A stretch of 64,000 bases of DNA from Streptomyces bikiniensis. GTDB lineage: Bacteria; Actinomycetota; Actinomycetes; Streptomycetales; Streptomycetaceae. Made by a program: the position numbers and the translations under genes. Shown here in pieces: positions 41,515 to 51,488 of the stretch (positions are counted from its first letter, which is position 1; every line of letters starts with the position of its first letter). The notes beneath the pieces are model-generated. The model saw only the letters and a list, made by a program, of their open reading frames with translations, searched no databases and was not told where the DNA came from. The stretch is taken from the NCBI GenBank assembly GCA_000716465.1, contig JNWL01000011.1, positions 217,944 through 281,943 on the forward strand. Direction: 5' to 3'.

Positions 41515-43332
41515 TTACCGCGCCGCGTCCGGATGCACCGCCTCCGTCACCGGACGCCCCTCCACCACCTTCGACTCCACCGGCTTGCGGAGCTGGATGT
41601 TCAGCTCGCGCAGGCGGGACTCCTCCAGTTCCGTGGGGGCGCCCATCATGAGGTCCTGGGCATTGCCGTTGAGGGGGAAGGCGATGGTCTCGCGGATGTT
41701 GGGCTCGTCCGCGAGGAGCATGACGATGCGGTCCACGCCCGGGGCGATGCCGCCGTGCGGCGGGGCGCCGTACTGGAAAGCGCGGAGCATGCCCGCGAAC
41801 TCGGTCTCGACGGTCTCCTTCGAGTAGCCCGCGATCTCGAAGGCCTTGAACATGATCTCGGGCTCGTGGTTCCGGATCGCGCCGGAGGAGAGCTCGATGC
41901 CGTTGCAGACGATGTCGTACTGCCAGCCGAGGACGTCCAGCGGGTCCTGGGTCTCCAGGGCCTCCAGGCCACCCTGCGGCATCGAGAACGGGTTGTGCGA
42001 GAAGTCGATCTTGCCGGTCTCCTCGTCCCGCTCGTACATCGGGAAGTCCACGATCCACGCGAAGCGGAAGACGTTCTCCTCGAACTGGCCGGCGCGCTTG
42101 GCGGCCTCGACCCGGACCGGGCCCATGATCTTGGAGACCTCGTCGAACTCGCCGGCGCCGAAGAAGACGGCGTGGCCGGGCTCCAGGCCCAGGCGCTCGG
42201 TGAGGACCTTGATGTTGTCCTCGGTGAGGAACTTGGCGATGGGGCCGGTGAGGGCGCCTCCCTCGCCGACGCGGATCCAGGCCAGGCCCTTCGCGCCGAG
42301 CGAGATCGCGTAGTCGCCGAGGCCGTCGAAGAACTTGCGCGGCTGGTCGCCCGTGTTCGGGACGGCGAGCGCGCGGACGTGCTTGCCGGCGAACGCCTTG
42401 AACTCCGAGTGCGCGAACACGTCGGTGAGGTCGACCAGTTCGAGCGAGGTGCGCAGGTCCGGCTTGTCGTTGCCGTACTTCAGCATCGACTCGCGGAACG
42501 GGATGCGCGGGAACGGCGAGGTGACGTGGCGGCCGCCGCCGAACTCCTCGAAGAGCTCCGTCATGAGCTTCTCGATCGGCTGGAAGACGTCCTCCTGCTC
42601 GACGAAGCTCATCTCGACGTCGAGCTGGTAGAACTCGCCCGGCGAGCGGTCGGCGCGGGCGTCCTCGTCGCGGAAGCAGGGCGCGATCTGGAAGTAGCGG
42701 TCGAAGCCCGAGATCATGAGCAGCTGCTTGAACTGCTGCGGGGCCTGCGGCAGCGCGTAGAACTTGCCCGGGTTGAGGCGGGACGGGACGACGAAGTCGC
42801 GGGCGCCCTCGGGGGAGGTCGCGGTGAGGATCGGGGTCGCCATCTCGTTGAAGCCGAGGGCCACCATCTTGGAGCGGATGGAGGCGATGACGGCCGAGCG
42901 CAGCATGATGTTGCGGTGCATGCGCTCGCGGCGCAGGTCGAGGAAGCGGTACTCCAGGCGCCGCTCCTCGTTGACGCCGTCGTCGGCGTTGATCGTGAAG
43001 GGGATCTGCTGGGCGGCGCCCAGGATCTCGACCTCCGCGACCTCGACCTCGACCTCGCCGGTGGGCAGCTCGGCGTTGACGTTCTCGGCGCCGCGCGAGA
43101 CGACCTTGCCGTCGACGCGGACGACGGACTCCTTGGTCAGCTTGTCGAGCGCCTCGTACGCGGCGGTGCCGGGCCGGGCGACGAGCTGCGTGATGCCGTA
43201 GTGGTCGCGCAGATCGATGAAGAGGATGCCGCCCAGGTCGCGCCGATTGTGCAGCCAGCCGCTCAGCCGGACGTCGGTGCCGACGTCAGAGGCGCGGAGC
43301 TCGCCGCAGGTGTGGGACCTGTACCGATGCAT
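41515..43332 (-). CDS. aspS: Aspartate--tRNA ligase
   Basis: This 605-residue class II synthetase charges tRNA-Asp. It shows the N-terminal anticodon-binding OB domain ([20 protein letters not shown]), motif 2 ([12 protein letters not shown]) and motif 3 ([14 protein letters not shown]). It has the GAD insertion domain of bacterial enzymes between motifs 2 and 3. The short C-terminal tail ends in VHPDAAR. Length and motifs are normal. It is divergently arranged with the SpoIIE-type phosphatase gene and is a core-genome anchor of the region. Confidence 0.97.
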   Translation of the reverse strand: MHRYRSHTCGELRASDVGTDVRLSGWLHNRRDLGGILFIDLRDHYGITQLVARPGTAAYEALDKLTKESVVRVDGKVVSRGAENVNAELPTGEVEVEVAEVEILGAAQQIPFTINADDGVNEERRLEYRFLDLRRERMHRNIMLRSAVIASIRSKMVALGFNEMATPILTATSPEGARDFVVPSRLNPGKFYALPQAPQQFKQLLMISGFDRYFQIAPCFRDEDARADRSPGEFYQLDVEMSFVEQEDVFQPIEKLMTELFEEFGGGRHVTSPFPRIPFRESMLKYGNDKPDLRTSLELVDLTDVFAHSEFKAFAGKHVRALAVPNTGDQPRKFFDGLGDYAISLGAKGLAWIRVGEGGALTGPIAKFLTEDNIKVLTERLGLEPGHAVFFGAGEFDEVSKIMGPVRVEAAKRAGQFEENVFRFAWIVDFPMYERDEETGKIDFSHNPFSMPQGGLEALETQDPLDVLGWQYDIVCNGIELSSGAIRNHEPEIMFKAFEIAGYSKETVETEFAGMLRAFQYGAPPHGGIAPGVDRIVMLLADEPNIRETIAFPLNGNAQDLMMGAPTELEESRLRELNIQLRKPVESKVVEGRPVTEAVHPDAAR

Positions 43333-43469
43333 CGTCGTTCATCCAGTCTTCGGGATCGATGGGAAAGGGCTTGACGGTGTCAAGGTTTCCCAGCCTACCG
43401 GCCGGGCCGGGATCGCTCCTCGGACACCGTCGGTGGCGGCCCGCAGTCCGATATTCATAAAGTGGGGCA

Positions 43470-45620
43470 ATGCGCACCGAGGACGTCCTGGCCGCGATCG
43501 CGACCGGCCTGTGGCGCTGGGACAACGCGTCCGGGATCGTCTCGCTCGACGCCGAGGCGGCCCGGCTGCTCGGGCTGCCCGCCGAGCCCGTACGGCTCAG
43601 CGAGGCGGCCGTGCGCTCCCGTTTTCATCCCGTCGACTGGAACGAGATCGACGGGGTGGTGAACCTGGCCGTCGCCGAGGGCACCCTCGCCGAGTCCCGG
43701 CTGCGGATCATGGACGAGCACGGGCGGGTGCTCCGTACGGTACGGAGCCGGTCCAAGCCGCTGGTCGAGGGGACGGACCACCAGCTGGTCGGCACCCTCC
43801 AGGAGGTCGCCGGGCAGGCGCCGGACGCCGCCTCCCGCACCCCGGTCACCGGCGACTGGCGCCGCTCCCGGGAGGCCTTCCTGCTCGACGCGGGCCGGGC
43901 GCTCGCCGAGGCGCGGTCGACGGCCGAGGTGCTGCGGGTGGCCGCCTCCCTGTCCATGCCGGGCTTCTCGCCGGACGGACTCGCCGTCTTCGGGGTCGCG
44001 GGCGACCGGCTGACGATCATCGGGCACCACGGACAGAGCCAGGACGACGAGGGCCCCTTCGCGTCGATGTCCCTCGACACCGACTACCCCGCGGCCGAGG
44101 TGGTCCGCACGGGCCGGGCGATCTACCTGCCGTCGCCCGAGGAGTACCTGCGCCGCTTCCCCGTGACCTGGCCGCTCGCCCGGCGCTTCGGGCGCCGCTC
44201 GTGGGCCTTCGTGCCGCTGGTCGTCGCCGGGCGCACGCTGGGCGCCTGGATGGCGGCCTTCAAGCACCCGGTGGCCTTCACGCCCGACGAGCGGTCCGTG
44301 CTGACGACGGTGGCGCGGATGCTGGCGCAGGCCCTCGCACGCGCGGGCGTGGCCGAGTCGGAGCGCGAGCTGTCGCTCGGCCTCCAGCGGACGATGATGC
44401 CGGTCCTGGGCCCGGGCATCCCCGGCATCCACGTCGCCGCGCGGTACGTGCCGACCGGCGGCGGGCTCCAGGTCGGCGGCGACTGGTACGACATGATCCG
44501 GCTGCCCGGCGGCGCCTCGCGCCCGGACGGGGGCGGCGCGGGCCGGATCGCCCTGGTCATCGGGGACGTGCAGGGGCACGACGTGCGGGCGGCCGGCCTG
44601 ATGGGACAGCTCAGGATCGCCCTGCGCGCGTACGCCTCCGAGGGGCACCGGCCGGACGCGGTCCTCTCCCGGGCCTCGCGCTTCCTGTACGGCATCACGG
44701 ACGGCGACGACGGGGAGAGCGAGAGCGGGCCCCGGTTCGCGACCTGTCTGTACCTGGAGGTCGACCTGGAGACGGGGACGGTGGACATCGCGCGGGCGGG
44801 GCATCCGGACCCGGCGGTGCGGATGAACGACGGAACGGTTCTGCTGCGGCCCACGGCCGGCGGGCTGCCCCTGGGCATCGACCCCGACACCGACTACCCC
44901 ACCACCCGCCTGACCCTCGACCCCGGCGAGACACTGATGATCTGCACCGACGGCCTCCTGGAGACCGGCGGGCACGACCTGGACAGCGGCTGGGAACGGG
45001 TCAGGAAGCTCCTGGAGTCCCACGACGGCGAGGACCTGGAGCAGCTCGCCGACATCCTCGTGGAGGCCGTCCACGGCCCCGGCTCGCACCACACCACGGG
45101 CCCGCTCGCGGACCGGCGCGAGGACGACATCGCCGTCCTGCTGCTCTCCCGCCGCCCCGCCGGGACCGTACGGGAGGCCCCGCGCCGCACCCTGATGACG
45201 ATCGCCCAGGCGGAGCCGGAGCGGATCGCGGAGGCGCGGGAGCAGATGCGGCAGCTGCTGCACGACTGGGCGGACGAGGACCAGCTGGACTCGGCGGTCC
45301 TGATGGTCTCCGAGATGATCACCAACGTCCTCGTCCACACGGACGGCGACGCCCTCCTGGTCGCGGAGGTCGCCTGCGGCGAGAAGTCCCGGCGGCTGCG
45401 CGTGGAGGTCTCCGACACCAGCGACGAACTGCCGCACAGGCGCCACCCGGGCGAAATGGCCTCCAGCGGCCGGGGCCTGGTCCTGATGGAGATGCTGGCG
45501 CACGCGTGGGGGGTCGATCCGCGCGGCGAGGGCAAGTCGATCTGGTTCGAGCTGAACGAGGCGGGGGCGCCGGAGGGGTGCTGCGGCCAGGAGGTGCCCG
45601 GTCGGGGCCGATGTGGCTGA
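43470..45620 (+). CDS. PP2C/SpoIIE-type phosphatase with PAS, GAF and HATPase domains
   Basis: This 716-residue cytoplasmic signalling protein has a PAS-like start (residues 1-110, with LLGLPAEPVRLSE), a GAF domain (about 150-290), a SpoIIE/PP2C phosphatase (about 310-555, with VGGDWYDMI, VIGDVQGHDV and MICTDGLLETGG) and a C-terminal HATPase anti-sigma-like kinase domain (about 575-700, with MVSEMITNVLVH and GRGLVLMEML). Such proteins are abundant in Streptomyces and control sigma factors through partner switching. The metal-binding Asp and Gly residues are present, so it should be active. The ligand of the sensor domains is unknown. Confidence 0.93.
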   Translation: MRTEDVLAAIATGLWRWDNASGIVSLDAEAARLLGLPAEPVRLSEAAVRSRFHPVDWNEIDGVVNLAVAEGTLAESRLRIMDEHGRVLRTVRSRSKPLVEGTDHQLVGTLQEVAGQAPDAASRTPVTGDWRRSREAFLLDAGRALAEARSTAEVLRVAASLSMPGFSPDGLAVFGVAGDRLTIIGHHGQSQDDEGPFASMSLDTDYPAAEVVRTGRAIYLPSPEEYLRRFPVTWPLARRFGRRSWAFVPLVVAGRTLGAWMAAFKHPVAFTPDERSVLTTVARMLAQALARAGVAESERELSLGLQRTMMPVLGPGIPGIHVAARYVPTGGGLQVGGDWYDMIRLPGGASRPDGGGAGRIALVIGDVQGHDVRAAGLMGQLRIALRAYASEGHRPDAVLSRASRFLYGITDGDDGESESGPRFATCLYLEVDLETGTVDIARAGHPDPAVRMNDGTVLLRPTAGGLPLGIDPDTDYPTTRLTLDPGETLMICTDGLLETGGHDLDSGWERVRKLLESHDGEDLEQLADILVEAVHGPGSHHTTGPLADRREDDIAVLLLSRRPAGTVREAPRRTLMTIAQAEPERIAEAREQMRQLLHDWADEDQLDSAVLMVSEMITNVLVHTDGDALLVAEVACGEKSRRLRVEVSDTSDELPHRRHPGEMASSGRGLVLMEMLAHAWGVDPRGEGKSIWFELNEAGAPEGCCGQEVPGRGRCG

Positions 45621-45661
45621 GCCTGGTGCGGTCGGGGCCGGTGCGGCCGGGCCTTGTACGG

Positions 45662-46738
45662 CTAGGGCCTGTCCGGCGCGTCGGGCGCGCCCCCCTCCCC
45701 GTACCGTTCCCGCAGCTCCCCCAGCACCCCCGTCGCCGCGGCCGTCAGGGGGACGGCGAGGAGCATGCCGAGGATGCCCGCGACGGAGGCGCCGGCCGTG
45801 ATCGCGAGCATGACGGCGGCCGGGTGCATGTGGACGGTGCGGCTCTGCACCATGGGCTGGAGCAGGTGCCCCTCGATGACCTGGACGGCGAGGACGACGC
45901 CGAGCGCCCACAGGGCGATGACGAAGCCCCGGTCCGCGAGGGCGACGAGGACCGCGACCGCGCCGGAGAGGAAGGCGCCGAGGTAGGGGATGTACGCGGT
46001 GACGAAGACGAGCGCCGCGAGCCCGACCGCCCCGGGCACGCGCAGCACGAGCAGCCCGACGCCGATGAGGGTCGCGTCGACCAGGGCGATGAAGGTCGTG
46101 CCGCGCATGAAGCCCTCGACGGCCTCGAAGGCGCGGCGCGCCATGGCCTCGGCGGTGTCACCGGTCGCGCGGGGAACGAGGGAGCGCAGGGCCCCGGCGG
46201 CCCGGTCGGAGTCGCGCAGGAAGAAGAAGATGAGGAGCAGCGCGAGGACGGCGGTGGCGATGAGCTGTCCGACGACGCTGATGCCGGAGATCACCCCGGA
46301 GGCGGCGGTGCCGCCGAACTTCTTGAGCAGGCCCTCGGCGTTCCGGCTGAGGTCGTCCAGGGAGGTCCCGGCCGCGCCGAAGTGCTTCGCGATGTCCTCG
46401 GCGGCCTGCCGGAGCGAGGCGACGATCTGGTCGCCGGTGTCGACGAGGGCGGCGACGACGATGTACGTGGCGCCGCCGACGACCGCGAGGACGGCGACGA
46501 CGGTGAGCCCGGCCGCGAGGGACTTCTGCACCTTCATCCGCAGCAGGCGGCGGTAGAGGGGCCCGAGGAGGGCGGTGCCGAGGATCGCGAGCAGGACGGG
46601 CGTGACGGCCGTCTTGAAGACGACGCACAGCCAGACGCCGACGGCGGCGACCCCGGCGACGAGCAGCAGGACGACGCACCAGGCGGCGACCCGGCGGGCG
46701 GGTTCGGGAAGGAGCGTTCCGGTGGTGGGCGTCTGCAC
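45662..46738 (-). CDS. AI-2E (YdiK/TqsA) family transporter
   Basis: This 358-residue membrane protein has about eight helices with the family layout: an N-terminal helix pair, a soluble coiled region near residues 110-170 (AEDIAKHFGAAGTSLDDL), and a C-terminal cluster with AYIPYLGAFLSGAVAV and GHLLQPMVQSRTVHMHP. The latter is the usual AI-2E signature. Family members export signal molecules or ions; the substrate here is unknown. It overlaps no other gene and is separated from the pirin gene by a short repeat region. Confidence 0.92.
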   Translation of the reverse strand: MQTPTTGTLLPEPARRVAAWCVVLLLVAGVAAVGVWLCVVFKTAVTPVLLAILGTALLGPLYRRLLRMKVQKSLAAGLTVVAVLAVVGGATYIVVAALVDTGDQIVASLRQAAEDIAKHFGAAGTSLDDLSRNAEGLLKKFGGTAASGVISGISVVGQLIATAVLALLLIFFFLRDSDRAAGALRSLVPRATGDTAEAMARRAFEAVEGFMRGTTFIALVDATLIGVGLLVLRVPGAVGLAALVFVTAYIPYLGAFLSGAVAVLVALADRGFVIALWALGVVLAVQVIEGHLLQPMVQSRTVHMHPAAVMLAITAGASVAGILGMLLAVPLTAAATGVLGELRERYGEGGAPDAPDRP

Positions 46739-46850
46739 CCGACCACCGGACCACGCCGCCCGGCGCGCCGTCGCGCGCTGACGGCCCGTACGGGTGACGG
46801 GGCGTCAGCAGGAGGTCGCGGGTACGGACCGGGTACGCGTACGGGGCCGG

Positions 46851-46940
46851 GTGCGGGACCCGGCGCAGGACCGGGCCCGGGTGCGGGACCCGGCGCAGGA
46901 CCGGGCCCGGGTGCGGGACCCGGCGCAGGACCGGGCACGC
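46851..46940. repeat. 30-bp tandem repeat, nearly three copies
   Basis: GTGCGGGACCCGGCGCAGGA plus CCGGGCCCGG repeats perfectly at 46851-46880 and 46881-46910, and diverges at the end of the third unit. It lies between the AI-2E and pirin genes. Its period is the same as that of the array at 5001-5239, but the sequence is different. Confidence 0.8.
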
Positions 46941-46985
46941 GTACGGGGCCGGAGCGCGCGCCCCGGCCCCGTACCCCCGTACGTC

Positions 46986-47948
46986 CTACTCGCCCATCCC
47001 GTGCACCGCCGGGATCGTGCCGAGGCGGCCCGCCTGGAAGTCCTCGAAGGCCTGGCGCAGTTCGGCCTGGGTGTTCATGACGAACGGGCCGTAGTGGGCC
47101 ATGGGCTCGCGGATCGGGCGCCCGCCGAGGAGGACGACCTCCAGGTCCGGGGTGTTGCCGTCCTGCTTCTCGTCGGCGCGGACGGTGAGGGCGCCTCCCT
47201 TGCCGAAGACGGCGGTCTGGCCGGTGTGGACCGGCCGCCGCTCGGCGCCGACCGTGCCGCGGCCCGCGAGCACGTACGCGAGGCCGTTGAAGTCCTCCCG
47301 CCAGGGCAGGCTGATCTCGGCGCCGGGGCGCAGGGTGGCGTGGATCATCGTGATCGGGGTGTGGGTGATGCCGGGGCCCTCGTGGCCGTCGAGCTCGCCC
47401 GCGATGACGCGGAGCAGCGCGCCGCCGTCGGGGGAGGTGAGCAGCTGGACCTGGCCGCCGCGGATGTCCTGGTAGCGGGGGGCCATCATCTTGTCGGCGG
47501 CCGGCAGGTTCACCCACAGCTGGAGGCCGTGGAAGAGGCCGCCGCTGACGACCAGGGACTCCGGCGGGGCCTCGATGTGCAGGAGGCCGGCGCCGGCGGT
47601 CATCCACTGGGTGTCGCCGTTGGTGATGGTGCCGCCACCGCCCTGGGAGTCCTGGTGGTCGAAGGTGCCGTCGATGATGTAGGTGACGGTCTCGAAGCCG
47701 CGGTGGGGGTGCCAGGGCGTGCCCTTGGGCTCTCCGGGCGCGTACTCCACCTCGCCCATCTGGTCCATCATGATGAACGGGTCGAGGTACTGGTAACTGA
47801 TCCCCGCGAAGGCCCGGCGGACCGGGAAGCCCTCTCCCTCGAAGCCGGAGGGGGCCGTGGTCACAGTGAGCACGGGGCGGGCCGGGGCGTCGGCGGGGGC
47901 GGCGACGCGCGGCAGGGTGAGCGGGTTCTCGACAGTCACGGCGGGCAT
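46986..47948 (-). CDS. Pirin family protein (contains a phiC31 attB site)
   Basis: This 320-residue bicupin starts at ATG 47948 behind a perfect AAGGAGGT; a longer frame upstream lacks support. The N-terminal cupin has the metal-binding WHPHRGFETVTYIIDG and HGLQLWVNL. Pirins bind iron or nickel and may act as quercetinase-like enzymes or redox cofactors. The gene is the orthologue-type locus known as the phiC31 integration site in S. coelicolor, and the attB sequence is intact here. Confidence 0.93.
   Translation of the reverse strand: MPAVTVENPLTLPRVAAPADAPARPVLTVTTAPSGFEGEGFPVRRAFAGISYQYLDPFIMMDQMGEVEYAPGEPKGTPWHPHRGFETVTYIIDGTFDHQDSQGGGGTITNGDTQWMTAGAGLLHIEAPPESLVVSGGLFHGLQLWVNLPAADKMMAPRYQDIRGGQVQLLTSPDGGALLRVIAGELDGHEGPGITHTPITMIHATLRPGAEISLPWREDFNGLAYVLAGRGTVGAERRPVHTGQTAVFGKGGALTVRADEKQDGNTPDLEVVLLGGRPIREPMAHYGPFVMNTQAELRQAFEDFQAGRLGTIPAVHGMGE
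47709..47742. other. phiC31-type attB site, unoccupied
   Basis: The 34 bases from GTGCCAGGGCGTGCCC to CCGGGCGCG match the minimal phiC31 attB as I remember it, with one mismatch in the CTCTCC portion. The crossover TTG is at 47725-47727. It lies inside the pirin gene, where no prophage or plasmid is inserted. Confidence 0.8.
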
Positions 47949-48161
47949 GGCGGGACCTCCTTGGGCGACCTTGCACGTCCAGTTTAGTTGAACGATGAAC
48001 TTCCCGCCACCCGGAACGCGGAACACCGGGGAGACATTCCCCGACCGTCCCGAAGTCGCTCACCCCTGCGGGTGACGGCCGCCTCCACGCGCCCGGCCGC
48101 TCGGGCACGCCGGCTCCACCGGGCCGACCGCCCGGCGTCCCGACCTCGCGGAGGAGCCCGC

Positions 48162-48580
48162 ATGTCGTTCCACCCGGAGCACCCGCAGCACACGAAGGAC
48201 CACGAGTGGGTGGAGGCGCGGGACGGCGGTCGCGTCCGCGTCGGCATCACCGACTCCGCGCAGAGCCGGCTCGGGGACATCGTGTCCGTGGAGCGCGCGA
48301 CCGTGGGCGACGGGCTGGAGGCGGGGCCCCGGCCGGCTCCCCGGAGTCGGTCAAGTCCGTCTCCGAGCCGTACGCGCCCCTCGCCGGCCGGGCGGCCGCC
48401 GTGAACGACGACCTCGACTCCGAACCCCGAGCGGGTCGACACCGACCCGTACGGCGACGGCTGGAACCCGGAGATCGAACCCGACGACGCGAAGGCCCTC
48501 GACGGACCGCCCGGTGCCGCGGAGCACGAGAAGCGCATCGCCGAGGACGCCTCCGAGCAGGCGGCGGCGTACGGCGCGCG
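48162..48580 (+). pseudogene. Frameshifted glycine cleavage H protein-like gene
   Basis: ATG 48162 opens MSFHPEHPQHTKDHEWVEA, followed by VGITDSAQSRLGDIVSVERA, a clear H-protein start. The lipoyl region ESVKSVSEPYAPLAGR continues in another frame from about 48344. DTDPYGDGWNPEI returns to the first frame from about 48423. Two compensating single-base shifts are therefore present. The lipoyl-accepting lysine is kept. No stop follows before the terminator hairpin. It is either a recent pseudogene or two sequencing errors in a real second gcvH. No gcvT or gcvP lies nearby. Confidence 0.72.
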
Positions 48581-48621
48581 GACGGGCCCGGCACCCCTCG
48601 GAGGGGTGCCGGGCCCGTCCG
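48579..48621. terminator. Very strong bidirectional hairpin
   Basis: The 21 bases at 48579-48599 (CGGACGGGCCCGGCACCCCTC, given in two parts: CGGACGGGCC and CGGCACCCCTC) pair perfectly with 48601-48621. It lies between the gcvH-like pseudogene and the convergent SseB-family gene. Confidence 0.9.
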
Positions 48622-48644
48622 GTCCCGTCCGCGTCAGCCGTACG

Positions 48645-49157
48645 TCAGCCGTACATCCGCCGCATCGCGAAGTCGACCATCTGCTCCACGGCCTTCGCGT
48701 CGAAGACCATCCGGTGGTCGCCCTCCATGTCGAGGACGAAGCCGTAGCCGGTCGGCAGCAGGTCGATCACCTCGGCGCCGGTGATGACGAAGTACTTCGA
48801 CTCCTTGCCCGCGTACCGCCGCAGCTCCTTGAGCGAGGTGAACATGGGGATGACCGGCTGCTGGGTGTTGTGCAGGGCCAGGAAGCCGGGGTTGTCGCCG
48901 CGCGGGCAGTAGACCTTGGAGGTCGCGAAGATCTGCTGGAAGTCCTCGGCGGCCAGGGTGCCGGTGGTGAAGGCGCGCACGGCGTCCGCGAGGGAGGGCG
49001 GCGAGGGCTCGGGGTAGAGCGGGGCCTGCTGCCCGTAACCGCCCTGCACGCCGCCCTGCATGCCCCCCGGCATGCCGGCCTGCATCCCGCCCTGCTGGGG
49101 CGGGATGTACTGCTGCTGGGCGGCACTACCGTCCGCGTGCTGGCCGTATCCGTACAT
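48645..49157 (-). CDS. SseB family protein
   Basis: This 170-residue protein has a Gly/Gln/Met-rich N-terminus of about 55 residues ([14 protein letters not shown]), then an SseB domain with [33 protein letters not shown] and [17 protein letters not shown]. Streptomyces keep this gene near the pirin and acyl-CoA dehydrogenase genes. Its role is unknown; the SseB name derives from a serine-sensitivity enhancer. The flexible Gly/Gln tail suggests protein-protein contacts. It is soluble and cytoplasmic. Confidence 0.88.
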   Translation of the reverse strand: MYGYGQHADGSAAQQQYIPPQQGGMQAGMPGGMQGGVQGGYGQQAPLYPEPSPPSLADAVRAFTTGTLAAEDFQQIFATSKVYCPRGDNPGFLALHNTQQPVIPMFTSLKELRRYAGKESKYFVITGAEVIDLLPTGYGFVLDMEGDHRMVFDAKAVEQMVDFAMRRMYG

Positions 49158-49238
49158 GGCCCCAGCCTAGCGAGCGACGGGGGGCCGCCGGGGCCCGTGC
49201 CCCTTACCCGCCGGTACACCCGCCGGTACGCGCGGAGG

Positions 49239-49282
49239 TGCGCGCGGAGTGCGCTCGGAGTGCGCTCGGAGTGCGCTCGGAG
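49239..49282. repeat. 11-bp tandem repeat, four copies
   Basis: TGCGCGCGGAG followed by three TGCGCTCGGAG units lie upstream of the acyl-CoA dehydrogenase gene. The period equals that of the array at 27034-27122, although the sequence differs. Confidence 0.75.
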
Positions 49283-49462
49283 GCGTGCGACGGGCGGGGC
49301 GCACAGGGTGCGGGAGGCGCGGGAGGAAGGCGAGTCTCGTCACAGATGCCCGTCAGGGGTTGCTCTTATTACCGACGGGTAGCATCATCGTGGAGAGCGT
49401 TTTGCTACTTGCTGGTACGTGTAAGAGGAACCTCCCTCCCCGAGCCTTACGGAGCCGTCGCC

Positions 49463-51292
49463 ATGGGGCACTACAAGTCGAATCTCCGCGACATCGAGTT
49501 CAACCTCTTCGAGGTCCTCGGCCGCGACAAGGTGTACGGCACCGGTCCGTTCGAGGAGATGGACGTCGAGACCGCCAAGAGCATCCTCGACGAGATCCGC
49601 CGCCTCGCCGAGAACGAGCTCGCGGAGTCCTTCGCCGACGCCGACCGCAACCCGCCGGTCTTCGACCCGGAGACCAACACCGCCCCGGTCCCGGCCTCCT
49701 TCAAGAAGTCGTACGACGCCTTCATGGAGTCCGAGTACTGGCGCCTGGGCATCCCGGAGGAGATCGGCGGCACCGTCTCCCCGCGCTCCCTGATCTGGGC
49801 CTACGCGGAGCTGCTGCTCGGTTCGAACCCGGCCGTCTGGATGTACTCCTCCGGCCCGGCGTTCGCCGGCATCCTCCACAACGAGGGCAACGAGGCGCAG
49901 AAGAAGGTCGCGCGGATCGCCGTCGAGAAGCGCTGGGGCTCCACCATGGTCCTCACCGAGCCCGACGCGGGCTCGGACGTCGGCGCCGGCCGCACCAAGG
50001 CGATCCAGCAGGAGGACGGCTCCTGGCACATCGAGGGCGTCAAGCGCTTCATCACCTCCGGCGAGCACGACATGGAGGAGAACATCCTCCACTACGTCCT
50101 CGCCCGCCCGGAGGGCGCCGGCCCCGGCACCAAGGGCCTCTCGCTCTTCCTCGTGCCCAAGTACGAGTTCGACTGGGAGACCGGCGAGCTGGGCGCCCGC
50201 AACGGCGTGTACGCCACCAACGTCGAGCACAAGATGGGCCTCAAGGCCTCCAACACGTGCGAGATGACCTTCGGCGACAAGCACCCCGCCAAGGGCTGGC
50301 TGATCGGCGACAAGCACGACGGCATCCGCCAGATGTTCCTCATCATCGAGTTCGCCCGCATGATGGTCGGCACGAAGGCGATCTCCACCCTCTCCACGGG
50401 CTACCTCAACGCCCTGGAGTACGCCAAGGAGCGCGTCCAGGGCACCGACCTGGCCAACTTCATGGACAAGGCCGCGCCCAAGGTCACCATCACGCACCAC
50501 CCCGACGTGCGCCGCTCGCTCATGACGCAGAAGGCGTACGCCGAGGGCATGCGCTCCCTCGTCCTCTACACGGCCTCCGTGCAGGACGAGATCGCGATCA
50601 AGGAGGCGGCCGGCGAGGACGCCAAGGCGCTGCACGGCCTCAACGACCTGCTGCTCCCGATCGTGAAGGGCTACGGCTCCGAGAAGGGCTACGAGCAGCT
50701 CGCGCAGTCGCTCCAGACCTTCGGCGGCTCCGGCTTCCTCCAGGAGTACCCGATCGAGCAGTACATCCGGGACGCCAAGATCGACACCCTCTACGAGGGC
50801 ACCACGGCCATCCAGGGCCAGGACTTCTTCTTCCGGAAGATCGTGCGCGACCAGGGCGCGGCCCTGAACACGCTGTCCGAGGAGATCAAGAAGTTCCTCG
50901 CGGTCGGCACCGGCGGCGAGGAGCTGGCCGGCGCCCGCGACGCGCTCGCCAAGGCGGCCGTCGACCTGGAGGCCATCGTCGGCCGGATGATCACCGACCT
51001 CACCGCCACCGGCGAGGACGTCAAGAACATCTACAAGGTCGGCCTGAACACCACCCGCCTGCTGCTCGCCTCCGGCGACGTGGTCGTCGGCTACCTGCTC
51101 CTCAGGAGCGCGGCCGTCGCCGCCGAGAAGCTGGCCGCCGGCGCCTCCGGCAAGGACGTCGCGTTCTACCAGGGCAAGATCGCGGCCGCGAAGTTCTTCG
51201 CCGCCAACGTCCTGCCGGGCGTCTCCACCGAGCGCGCGCTCGCCGAGTCGGTCGACGGCTCGCTGATGGACCTGGACGAGGCCGCGTTCTAG
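49463..51292 (+). CDS. Acyl-CoA dehydrogenase (FadE-type, ~610 residues)
   Basis: This 609-residue FAD enzyme catalyses alpha,beta-dehydrogenation of acyl-CoA in fatty-acid oxidation. It begins [20 protein letters not shown], the special N-terminal domain of long actinobacterial FadE5-like members. It has [15 protein letters not shown] for FAD binding, the catalytic Glu in [14 protein letters not shown] and an extra helical C-terminal domain. The start is an ATG 20 bases after AGGAACC. A TTGCTACTTGC-type promoter may lie near 49400. The stop is followed by a hairpin. Confidence 0.94.
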   Translation: MGHYKSNLRDIEFNLFEVLGRDKVYGTGPFEEMDVETAKSILDEIRRLAENELAESFADADRNPPVFDPETNTAPVPASFKKSYDAFMESEYWRLGIPEEIGGTVSPRSLIWAYAELLLGSNPAVWMYSSGPAFAGILHNEGNEAQKKVARIAVEKRWGSTMVLTEPDAGSDVGAGRTKAIQQEDGSWHIEGVKRFITSGEHDMEENILHYVLARPEGAGPGTKGLSLFLVPKYEFDWETGELGARNGVYATNVEHKMGLKASNTCEMTFGDKHPAKGWLIGDKHDGIRQMFLIIEFARMMVGTKAISTLSTGYLNALEYAKERVQGTDLANFMDKAAPKVTITHHPDVRRSLMTQKAYAEGMRSLVLYTASVQDEIAIKEAAGEDAKALHGLNDLLLPIVKGYGSEKGYEQLAQSLQTFGGSGFLQEYPIEQYIRDAKIDTLYEGTTAIQGQDFFFRKIVRDQGAALNTLSEEIKKFLAVGTGGEELAGARDALAKAAVDLEAIVGRMITDLTATGEDVKNIYKVGLNTTRLLLASGDVVVGYLLLRSAAVAAEKLAAGASGKDVAFYQGKIAAAKFFAANVLPGVSTERALAESVDGSLMDLDEAAF

Positions 51293-51332
51293 GACGCCCC
51301 CAGGGCGTTCGAGAGCACTTCTCGTCCATACA

Positions 51333-51370
51333 GGAACGGCTCGTCCCCGGGGAGGGGGGCGGGCCGTTCC
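51333..51370 (+). terminator. Terminator hairpin after acyl-CoA dehydrogenase
   Basis: GGAACGGC (51333-51340) pairs with GCCGTTCC (51363-51370). The GC-rich loop can form an inner stem (CCCC/GGGG). Confidence 0.65.
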
Positions 51371-51488
51371 GCCTTGCCGGGCGCTCCGGGCACCCTGCTT
51401 TCCCGGGCACCCCGGGTCTCCCGGGCGCCCCGGTCTCCCCGCCCCGGCCCCTGCGGGCCCCCGCGTGCCCCTGCGTAAGGTGAACCCC

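Noticed and set aside
45613..45801. Short frame after the SpoIIE-type gene
   Set aside because: It overlaps the end of the AI-2E gene, is Ala/Pro/Arg-rich, and has no recognisable features.
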